This document shows positions 55,160 to 64,000 of a DNA stretch of 64,000 bases, piece after piece. The translations under genes were made by a program, and so were the position numbers. Positions within the stretch are counted from its first letter, which is position 1. Each line of letters begins with the position of its first letter. Below the pieces are notes generated by a model. The model was given only the letters and a program-made list of their open reading frames with translations. It was not told the origin of the DNA and searched no databases. Source of the DNA: Scolanthus callimorphus (Eukaryota; Cnidaria; Anthozoa; Actiniaria; Edwardsiidae); NCBI GenBank assembly GCA_033964015.1, contig CM066919.1, positions 5,794,101 to 5,858,100 on the forward strand, in the 5' to 3' direction.

Positions 55160-55315
55160 AGGTACAGCTACAATCAAATGCAAAATGTTGGAACACTTTG
55201 TCGAGAGAACACGCTCTCCCTGTACGTTACTTGCAAAATGACACCGATATATGGCTATAACAATCAAATGCAAAATGTTGGAACACTCTGTCGAGAGAAC
55301 ACGCTCTCCCTGCCC
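55160..55315. repeat. Duplicated 60-bp unit
   Basis: ACAATCAAATGCAAAATGTTG followed by TCGAGAGAACACGCTCTCCC occurs at about 55167 and 55258. Confidence 0.8.
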
Positions 55316-56216
55316 TCCCTTCAATGTTGATCAAAATTGTGTCCAGTATTATTTCCCGCTCAACATTGGGAGGGGAAGGAAGGACTAAGTTCCAACGACT
55401 TTTGGTTATAGTTTTTTCGCGTATCGCATATCTGACGTGTAAAACACATCGGGTCATCGGGTTACGAAGACGATGCTCTGACCACTCGGCCACTGCTCTC
55501 TTCCTAGCTAAACTGTTCCTACATTGCCGATCTACGGCCACACCAACTCCAGCACTATCAAAACCTGTCCATATCAAAACCTTTTGAATGTCGACTCTGG
55601 TCTCTACTTCGTCAAGAAGATCACTGGAAATGATCCTTGTTTACCTTTTCCGTTTGATTGATGGTGTCAAAGGTAAATTAACTCTAGCGTTCAAACAACA
55701 TACAAACTAATCGAAACCCAGTTAGAACAATGTTCAGAACCGGAGCGGGACCCGACAGCGCTGGTGTTGTAAGAAAGAAGCCTATATCTGCAGTGAAAAT
55801 GTTTGGCTTCTCCGGAAGAACAGAACTTGCAAAAAAAAAATAGTAGACATGATCTACCCCAGATGATCAAACTACACTGGAAAAGGAATCGAATCCTTAC
55901 CTTCTATATGTTGCACACTTCTTTTTTCTTATCCTTGCATATGATTTTGATAATTCCTTTGCGTTTTCTGATAACAAAAATCAATCAACCCGTCCTAGAC
56001 CCTCGAGATCACAGAACGTCTAAATCTGAGAGTTTTGAAATGAAGAAGTTATGAATTATTAAGAACAAGTTTGTTTGATTTTACCCCCTGGAACGGGTAC
56101 CCGTAGCTATGATGGCGGTTAGAGTTGATCTTAAGAAAGATCGTTTGAATTTATATTTTGTTTATCATCGAAACTATTGCCCTGTTTATCGTTTATTTTG
56201 AAAGACATCCATAGTT

Positions 56217-57480
56217 GCTAGTTAAGACTGCCTGTAGCCTTTAACAACCCGCCTTTTTAATTTTGTGAAAGTAAAAACTGTGCAATACCAAACTTCTCTT
56301 TTTGACCTAATTGTACGTCTAAACTGTAATGCTCTTGTTTCTGCTCAAGACTTAAAGCGGGACTGTCACGGTACGCGCATGCTCGAGCAAAGACCGCCGA
56401 TCCCATAACTATCTATGTATCTATGTATCTTTTTGTGTCTTCCTGTTACGTTTTATCACGTGACACTTGTATGTATCTATTTCACGTTTGAATTTTGACG
56501 GTTATTTTATTTATAGTAGTTACCAATGTAAATATTCACCATTACATGAAGAAGGTCGGTACTGGCTGACCGAAATATCGTGTAAATGAAAATTATAAGC
56601 TGTTAATCAACCATTCAAGTTTTTATTCTTTCAATCACGGGACACTTCGTTTTCGCGGGAAAGTACCCACGCCCCGCGCGACGTTGCCTCAGGGAAAACA
56701 TAATTTGGAGTTCATTGGTCAGGAGGCGACATTATGGTAAGTTTTTAGGGGTTTTTAGGCAAATGAGCTGCAAAATCGTTGTCTGAGGCGTGAAGATACC
56801 GTAGCCCTTGAACAATTTCCATGTCTCGTGGACCCTTTTCGATATCCAGATCCTGCTTTTATTGTGTTCCCAAGCCATTTTGGCGTAAGGACGACCTCGA
56901 TTAGGGCAGCCATCAGTGAAAATGACGCTCGAGTCTCATTCAGTTTAAAACGACAAACAATATTGCATCGACTCCATAATTTGGTCACGATACTAAGGAG
57001 ATCTCAGGAGAGAATACCCGTTAAGAATTAAGGGTAGATGGACCCCGAAACAACAAGATTTGAACGGATTCTACCAGCGTAATTCCTCCCTCTCACAGCC
57101 ATCGTTCCGGCCCGGACCAAAGTGATCAAAATTCGCACATGCGCAGAGCGTGACAGTCCAGCTTTAAAACTAGCAATGTTGTACAATAAAAACCATTGCC
57201 AGCCGAAAACGTAGCCCCAACAAAGCAATATCTCAGTTATTTACTTGAATTTCAAGTAAGAACAATGTTTAAGAACCCGTTTTCATTTTGTGAAAGTAAA
57301 AAGTGTGCAATACCAAACTGCTCTTTTTGACTCACCTCTAAACTGTAACGCTCTTTTTTTCTGCTTCAGACTTAAAACTAGCAATGTTTTACAATAAAAA
57401 CCATTGCCAGCCAAAACATTTGCCCCACAAATGCAATATCTGAGTTATTTACTTGCATTTCAATGAAGAAACTTTAAAAA
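56217..57480. repeat. Partial direct duplication, about 1.07 kb apart
   Basis: GTGAAAGTAAAAACTGTGCA with the following 100 bp (56270..56360) is repeated at 57290..57380. AAACTAGCAATGTT then ACAATAAAAACCATTGCCAG occurs at 57166 and 57376. No gene is recognised in the interval. A CGGTCCGG-containing inverted-repeat element follows at about 57540..57665. Confidence 0.6.
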
Positions 57481-57969
57481 ATTTTATCGGAGTCATCTTC
57501 ATCTTATATTATTTGTACAATAAATACATTTATTTTTTCAGCGGTCCGGTATCCATCATGGATCGTAGAAAAGTCTTTTCTTACGATCCATGGTATCCTT
57601 CAAATCGCGCGCTTTGATTGGCTCGCGAGCGGTCCGGAATCCTACGATCCGACCTCGGGTCCGGATGAATCGCATCCGCGCTAATTATAATTTCTGTGAA
57701 GTTTTATGCTGTTTCAGTGAAAGCAAAAAATAAATATATTATTTACCGGCTTGGGGTCGGTCCAGATCGTGAAATACCGTGACCTCGGCCTTGAAAATAC
57801 TGACCTCGACCTCCGGTCTGGTAAGTATTTTCAAGACTTCGTTTTCTTTGTACTTGGTTCCTTTTCGCTACGCTTTTTTCAACTGTACAGCTCTTGCATT
57901 GCGAAGCTCTTTTTGTCATCCAGAACTTTCTGCGCATGCCCAAACGTTCAACATCAGCCAAGCAGCGAC

Positions 57970-58191
57970 ATTCTCGTACCCAGAGCTCCCCGGCTCGTCT
58001 CCTCGCAGGGGAGGCTAGCTCTAGTGACATCCATTCGAGGACCTTCGCTGATTGGCTGATTTTGAACTTTCGAGCATCCGCATGAAGCTCTTTCTCTCAA
58101 TGGCTCTGTATCAAATCCCGTGCATGCGTCAGTGGCTGTCACCGGAGCCCCCCCGCGAGGTGAACAGACGGGGGAGCTATGGGTTCGAGAA
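57970..58191. mobile_element. CCCAGAGC-family MITE (family B)
   Basis: The left end ATTCTCGTACCCAGAGCTCC matches 17072 exactly. The right end GGGAGCTATGGGTTCGAGAAT is a slightly diverged inverse. Confidence 0.8.
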
Positions 58192-58754
58192 TGAAGCAGG
58201 GAAGGCCTTCAAATAGCTGTCAGAGGAGCCTCCGCCATGACGACTGGGAAGCTCTGAGTTAGAGAATGTGCACTAGAGAAAAATCATTTTATACTGTTGA
58301 ATATCATTTTGTGGTTGAAAATTGTGGGGGGTGGTTCTCCACCAATGAGAGGCTAAATGTTTATCAAGGAAAAGAGCATAAGTGAAGAACAGTGGCGGAT
58401 CCTGGATTTTTAAGAGGATCATTTATGAAGATCATGCGTCTTTTAATTGTTAGTTTAAAATTTCTTTAGCGCCATGGTTTGAAGACAAGTATGATATTTC
58501 TAAAATAGACAATAAGGTAAACAGCATACGCGATGACCATTAAGTTGTCGCTAAAAAGGCTTGAAATGCAGGACTAATAAAGACTAATTCCATTAGAATT
58601 CTTACGGGACACTGACGTTACTGTTTAAATGTTTTGTTTACACCTCTCAAAGGGGGGTTCAATTCAACCCACGGAACCACCCCTGGATCCGCGACCGAAG
58701 AGTCAGTCGTGTAGAAAAATAAAGTTAGACAGGTTAGAACATTCGCATCGTTCC

Positions 58755-61700
58755 CTAACTGAGATTATGCCTAAATTTCTTCCCCGTCTCCTTTTTAACG
58801 TCCAACACAGAGAACGGCGACTCGACAAGCACATCCCGAGCCATCCCTCTATCGGTAGCCATGCTTTCCATCCTTTCACTTTCTTGATCCAGACGCGAGA
58901 TAGGCACGGAGTCGAACTCTCCAGGCACTGCCTGCTTAAGCAGGGCCACATCCATGTCCTTTTTCCCCAAGAGGTCCCTCTGATCCCCCTGCTGTGTGTT
59001 CTCGCTCTCGGAAAGAATAGATGCTATGTATTTATCTACCAGGTGCGGGTTCTTGCGGAACTTCTCCAACGTGCCCACGTGCGGGATATCGCTCCTTTTC
59101 TTCGCGTTCCTACGAAGAATCCTCTCGATGTCATCGTTCAGATCAGCGGAACCACTATATTTTTGCATCTCGCTTTTCTTCTTCCCCAGGTTCTTTTTGA
59201 CTTCACGAATGAGATGGGAAAGCTTTTCCTCCATTGCTGTGATCTCTGCTAATCTGTGGTGGATTTTTTTGTCCCTTGTGGACGAGCTGCTTTCATCGCT
59301 GCTCTTCTCCTCCTCGTCAGAAGATTCTTCCTTAGAAAATGTGGCTTTCTTGTTTTTAGTTTTTGGTTTACCGCCACTGTTTATTACCTTCTCGACAACT
59401 TTGTCAATCATAGCTACTAAACGAGTTTTGTCCTTTGACCCCGTTGATTTTTTGTCGTCGTCAGGTTTTATGCTGGGCTCTTCATCTGCGGTATTTTCAT
59501 TTAGCACTTTTTCATATTCAACCCTTTTTTGTGAAGTCTCCTCAGAGCCGCCTCCACCGCGTCCTGTACCTGATCTCCATTGTACTGATAGTCGGATTGT
59601 GTAGCGTCCTTCAACTCATCGTGGGAGAAGAGAGAGTGCTCTTTAAATGCGTCCATTACAGGAAAAGCAGCACTGATTTCGTCGTCTGTATGAGACGTTT
59701 GCTGGAAGAGATTCTGCATGTCTGCTACTTCATCTGGAGAAAAGATATCATCTGAGAAGAAAACCAACACGGGATCAGAAGTGAAACGCTAACTAATATA
59801 TAGATTTAGGCACTGCCTAAAAGCGAAGCTCCAATTGAAGCCCTGTGGTATATGTCTGGGCGCGTACGCACGGACGCGGCCGCGATACCCTTATGGGAAT
59901 ACCGCTGAACCATGAAAAATGAAGTCGATCGTATACCTGAGTTCTACTTTGAGCTATTGCATTATTCCTGCGATACCTATGGTGCTCCGCTCTGCGGCTT
60001 TCGGTCGCTTAGGAGCTCTGCCATTAGCTGCTGATCTCTTGCTTCAAATTAGCCAATCAGAACGAATTTAGTTGCGTCGCCAAGCGTTCCAAACAGATTC
60101 TAAATAATATTGCAATTGAACGTAAAAACTTTTCCATCTCAGAAAATCTTGATATATCAAATGTTACCACTGCATTGCTACACGACCTCAAAATAATTAA
60201 TTCAATGTTGCGATTAATATTAATATATTTTACATATTTTGCCTCGAGTGTTTAACTTTCTTGCGCCAATCGCAACAGTGAATTTTGAGGTCGCGTAGCA
60301 ATGCATACGGTGGTAACACTAGTGACTTACACGGTGATAAATCTAGTTTTTGCTCCCAAAAACAGCGAAATTAGGCGGGTATCTCTCGCCGGACCTACAC
60401 TAGGTATGTTTTTTTTTTAAATGTGAGGTGAGATAGACCGATTCGACGTAATTTTGTATTTGTCTGCATGATTGGAAAACGTTTTGAACAGATGAAAGAT
60501 CTTTCTAAAAGTAGTCAAATTGCCAAGTTTGAGGTTGTAGCCTGTTTAGGAGCGAAGTTATGAGCCCGTGAATACGTGATTTTTTTTATACAGGCGTTTA
60601 TATGGCTAAGTGCCACACTATGGCCCTTAGTCATACAAAAATGTCGAGATTTTATTACCCTGTAACTTTTCTTCTGAGCAAGATACGAACTTCAAATGTT
60701 TCATGTAGACTAGTTTCAAAGGTTTCTTCCATCAGTTCGAAAAGCTTTCCAATCAGAGAAATCAACTATAGTAGTACCTCAAATTACGTCGAATCGGGCC
60801 TTGAATCGGTGTATCAGTTGCTAATTCACGGTTCAAGAGGTCGTAATGCAAGCTTAGGCAATCGTGACTGCAATTCTTGCGCATTTGAAGTGGCGCAAAG
60901 GACCGTCATCAGTCACTTCTTTGTACGTACTTTCCACAAAAAGGCTCAGGTCGTTGGACACCGTTTAAAGTGCATACTAGTCTGCCGACACGGCAAAAGT
61001 GCTGCTTATGTTCATTTTTTTCCATGAGTTACACCAACAGCGTGTGAGCTGTGCTTGTTTGCCTAATTTATAGAGACCGCCATTTTATCGTGTTAGAACT
61101 TCTGAATCCAGGGCTCTTCGCGTGCCCTCGACCATGTGAGAATACTAATAATCAATGACCTAGACTCGATTTTCCCCACTCAAAAACTAAAAGCAGACTG
61201 GACATGCCAATGGCGCATTAGCTAGCCAAGAAAAACAATAACGCACGAAACAAAACCCTCTCATCACGCGTTCGATAGAAACAAACTGCTCATATTACAA
61301 CAATATACAGAGGTTGGCATGAAAGTCGTGACCTTTCTATATCCAAATCATTCCATCGACGTCCCTGTATATTTGCTGCTCTAAATTCAAAGTGTCACAA
61401 CTGTTTGTCAGTAAATGAAGTTTTCTCCGTACACAGACGCTTGCGCACTACACACTGGCGATATGCTGGTTTATCGACATGGCTGTTGATACTTACACGC
61501 AGTATGCCTTTACTGTTGTCAATAAATGAAGTTTTCTCCGTACACAGACGCTTGCGCGCTACACACTGGCGATATGCTGGTTTATCGACATGGCTGTTGA
61601 TACTTACACGCAGTATGCCTTTGTACTGTGTCAGTAAATGAAGTTAAGTTTTCTCCGTACACAGACGCTTGCGCGCTTCGCACTGGCGATATGCTGGTTT

Positions 61701-62817
61701 ATCGACGTGGCTGTTGGTAATTACACGGCAGTATCCCTTTACTTTTGTCAATAAATGAAGTCTCGCATGGAATTGTGGTAAGAAAATATCGACTTTAATT
61801 GCTACCACAATCCTTTGCGATTAGCCCACGTTTGAAAGCGACCCCCGATTAGAGAGCTGCTTGCTCGGTCGCCTCAGGCTCCCTCGCTGCGCAGCAATGA
61901 AGCGAAATCAGTTTTCAGATCTCTGGATAGATCATTATTAGACAAACATGCACACCAAGTCTGAGAAAGATTCGATAAATAGCCGCGAAGCTATGCGCTC
62001 GCAAAGTCTGACGAGTTTTGTGGCTAGCGGCTAATTTGCATGCAAGTAATGTAATTTGACGCATCATTTAGTTGGCTTCTGTGCAAAGACTATGAGCGCG
62101 ATAAACCTTACTTGCTTACTATTTTCACTGGCCTAATTAGTGCGTATATAAGGCATGAACTCATGAATATGATTATCACTTCGTCGCTACTCCCGTGGTA
62201 AGGAGGCGCCCCTGGTCCCGTGTAATTAGTCGCGGCGCTTTTACGTCTCCTGTGCTGATCTGGCGTGGCTACGTTCTTTCCCACCCTCCCACCCGTAGGT
62301 GTCGTCCTCGCATTCAGGTCATGCTCCGCCAGGTCTCCTTCCCATAACGTATATAGCACAGTGATACCATTGAAAATGGTACTATACTATAGACGTCTTT
62401 TGAACTTAATTTACAAAACTGTTTGGTTATGGAGATAAAAATATTTTCCGAAAAACAAAAATGTACCCAGTAAATAAAATGAGCACAAACTAAGATAGAC
62501 GGAGCCGTCGAGTTCGTCGGATCTCCTTCTATGTGATATATTTAACTCCCGACGCGTGTTAAGTCCATAAGTGACTGTGCTCGAGCCCGACACGTGGGAA
62601 GCAGAAGAACACATTTTTTGTTAAGAATCTTTACCATTTTTAGCCTGTTATTGTTCATCACCCTATCGCAATTGTGACAACGTCATTATACCGTTACGTC
62701 GCTTGTGTGCACCGGGCCTTATTACATACCTCTTTTGTTTGTTTTGCCACTGCAGTTCTCTTTATTGCATTGCACGAGTACACAGAGCAAAGGCAATATT
62801 ATGACAAGTCCCTTCAT
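58755..62817 (-). CDS. Unidentified secreted protein, copy 2 (frame break in exon 2)
   Basis: Paralogue of the gene at 52858..54730. Coding exon 1 is 62730..62817 (MKGLVIILPLLCVLVQC signal peptide, 29 codons+1 nt). Coding exon 2 is 59751..58755, starting DDIFSPDEVADMQNLFQQ. The frame changes at the same place, here a 6-A run (59525..59530); the downstream frame reads RVEYEKVLNENTADEEPS to the stop at 58755. A -1 shift would give about 361 residues. The acidic repeat is short, and the RSRRKR site is replaced by RRNAKKR. The C-terminal 110 residues are almost identical to copy 1. The intron is 3.0 kb against 0.7 kb in copy 1, enlarged by about 2.7 kb of extra sequence. Confidence 0.6.
60160..60318. 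mobile_element. Small MITE, about 156 bp
   Basis: TACCACTGCATTGCTACACG at the left and CGTAGCAATGCATACGGTGG at the right are inverted and enclose CGACCTCAAAAT and ATTTTGAGGTCG. It sits in the extra intron sequence of secreted copy 2. Confidence 0.75.
60319..61400. other. Intronic stretch with no recognised gene
   Basis: Part of the enlarged intron of secreted copy 2. It holds a 141-codon plus-strand open frame (60602..61027) that I recognise as nothing known and that has no clear splice or domain context. Confidence 0.4.
61408..61760. repeat. Tandem repeat, about 110-bp unit x 3
   Basis: Units begin CAGTAAATGAAG or CAATAAATGAAG and contain TTCTCCGTACACAGACGCTT and GGCGATATGCTGGTTTATCG. A fourth partial start is at about 61747. 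Confidence 0.9.
62130..62370. repeat. TATA-containing unit related to 26365..26745
   Basis: GCGTATATAAGGC then AACTCAT, followed by CCACCCTCCCACCCGT, CTCCGCCAGGTCTCC and CGTATATAGCAC, in the same order as parts of 26365..26745. Relationship is suggestive only. Confidence 0.4.
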
Positions 62818-62929
62818 CCTCGAATGGATAACAACAGCAATCAGAGGTTACCTAGAATACAATCAAACATCTTTTGCCTTTGTGAAATAAACTGCACTAC
62901 TGAGGACACGACATTATTTTTATGTGCTT

Positions 62930-63060
62930 GCTGTCGACCTCACTTCGAACCCCAGCTGGACAGGAGGGAAACCATATATTGTCGAGGAGCCAGAGCGAGG
63001 TGCGGGGACTCCAGCTAGGGTCATCGGGCTACGAGGAACGACGCTCTGGTCTCTAGTTAA
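62930..63060 (-). mobile_element. tRNA-like (SINE-like) block, minus strand
   Basis: On the minus strand AGACCAGAGCGTCGTTCC is followed about 90 bp later by a B-box-like GGGGTTCGAAGTGAGG. Copy 1 has a weaker relative near 55440..55500 (GGCCGAGTGGTCAGAGCA). It is not a foldable tRNA gene. Confidence 0.4.
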
Positions 63061-63132
63061 GTCGTTTCTACATTGCTCATCTACGGCCACACCAAACAAG
63101 ATCTTCACTTGCAATTTCTAAGAAAATAATCG

Positions 63133-63511
63133 CTCAAGAAGATCACTGGAAATGATCCTTATTTACCTTTTCCGTTTGATTGATGGTGTCAAAGTTAAAT
63201 CAACTCGAGCGTTCTAAGAAAACACTCGCTCAAGAAGATCATTGGAAAAGATCCTTATTTACCTTTTCCGTTTGATTGATGGTGTCAAAGGTAAATCAAC
63301 TCGAGCGTTCTAAGAAAACACTCTCAAGAAGATCATTCGAAATTATTTACCTTTTCCGTTTGATTGATGGTGTCAAATTAAGGTAGCAATGCAAATCAAC
63401 TCGAGCGTTCTAAGAAAACACTCGCTCAAGAAGATCATTCGAAATGATCCTTATTTACCTTTTCCGTTTGATTGATGGTGTCAAAGGTAAATCAACTCGA
63501 GCGTTCAAACA
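63133..63511. repeat. Tandem array of about 95-bp units upstream of secreted copy 2
   Basis: Four units starting CTCAAGAAGATCA (63133, 63229, 63323, 63425) contain TTACCTTTTCCGTTTGATTG and ATGGTGTCAAAG. The equivalent place beside copy 1 (about 55612..55700) has a single unit. On the gene's strand each unit ends in CGGAAAAGGTAAAT, which resembles an exon end with a donor. Confidence 0.85.
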
Positions 63512-64000
63512 AAAATATATAAAAATTAATCTAAACCCAGCTGGAACATGGAACCGGAGTAGGACTCCAAATATCTCAGTGAGCAATGTTTGGCCTCTCC
63601 AGAAGAATAACAGATCTTGCAAAAAATAACTTAGTAGACATGATACACCCCAGATGATCAACTACACTGGAAAAAAGAATCGAATCCCTACCTTCTATAT
63701 GTCGCTCCCTTCTTCTTCTCCCTTTTTCTTAACCTTGCATATGATTCAGATAATTTCTCGGGTTTTCTTGAGAAGAAAAATCAATAAATCAATCCCGGAG
63801 CTTCGAGATCACAGAACGTCGAAACCTGAGTGTTTTGACATGAAGAAGTTATGAATTATTAAGAAGAAGTTTGCTTGATTTTACCCCTGGAACGGGTACC
63901 CGTAGCTATGAGTATGACGGTGCGCGTTGATCTTAATAAAGATCGTTTGAATCTGTATTTTGTTTATTATAGAAACTATTACCCTGTTTATCGTTTATTT

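Noticed and set aside
58996..59604. Long plus-strand ORFs opposite the secreted-protein exons (also 53348..53656 and 58629..59252)
   Set aside because: They are antisense shadows of the repetitive acidic coding sequence. Splice sites and the signal peptide exist only on the minus strand.
60602..61027. 141-codon plus-strand ORF in the enlarged intron of secreted copy 2
   Set aside because: No recognisable domain, no signal or membrane segment, no splice context, and it is absent from the paralogous intron. Chance or transposon-derived openness is more likely.

Overview
Eukaryotic nuclear DNA, most likely from an anthozoan cnidarian such as a stony coral. This is inferred from intron-rich animal genes, AT-rich introns packed with short inverted-repeat elements, tRNA-derived SINEs, and fragments of CR1/L2-like non-LTR retrotransposons. 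I see no bacterial operons, CRISPR arrays or viral genes. Species is not determinable by eye.

Four recognisable genes and one gene pair were assembled exon by exon, checking GT/AG sites and reading phase. (1) CPOX (haem synthesis), minus strand, 4942 to 1257, runs off the left edge. (2) RPL6 (60S ribosomal protein), plus strand, 5599..9675, complete, head-to-head with CPOX about 650 bp away. (3) DDX55/Spb4-type DEAD-box helicase (60S biogenesis), minus strand, 40822 to 14569, complete, 20 coding exons over 26 kb. (4) A 14-3-3 epsilon-like protein, plus strand, 43243..48699, complete in 4 coding exons, head-to-head with DDX55. (5) Two tandem minus-strand copies of an unidentified secreted protein (54730 to 52858 and 62817 to 58755). 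Each has a signal-peptide exon and one long exon, and both copies change reading frame at the same A-run.

Most of the rest is mobile or repetitive DNA. Several MITE-like families occur more than once in the window: a poly(C) family, a CCCAGAGC family and a TTTACATC family. Their copies can be compared directly, and several insertions are nested (SINE in MITE, MITE in MITE, 1.2-kb hAT-like element in MITE). There are also a degenerate non-LTR reverse transcriptase (11846..13709), a near-perfect 525-bp palindrome beside it, a 34-bp minisatellite in a DDX55 intron, a 1.5-kb segment bounded by inverted arrays of about 20-bp units, and at least twelve C or G homopolymers of 15 or more bases.

RPL6 and DDX55 both belong to large-subunit ribosome production; I have no evidence that their closeness is functional. 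The most unusual item is the secreted pair. Substitutions between copies look selectively constrained on both sides of the frame break, so the break may be a real decoding feature, an old shared lesion, or a repeated assembly error.
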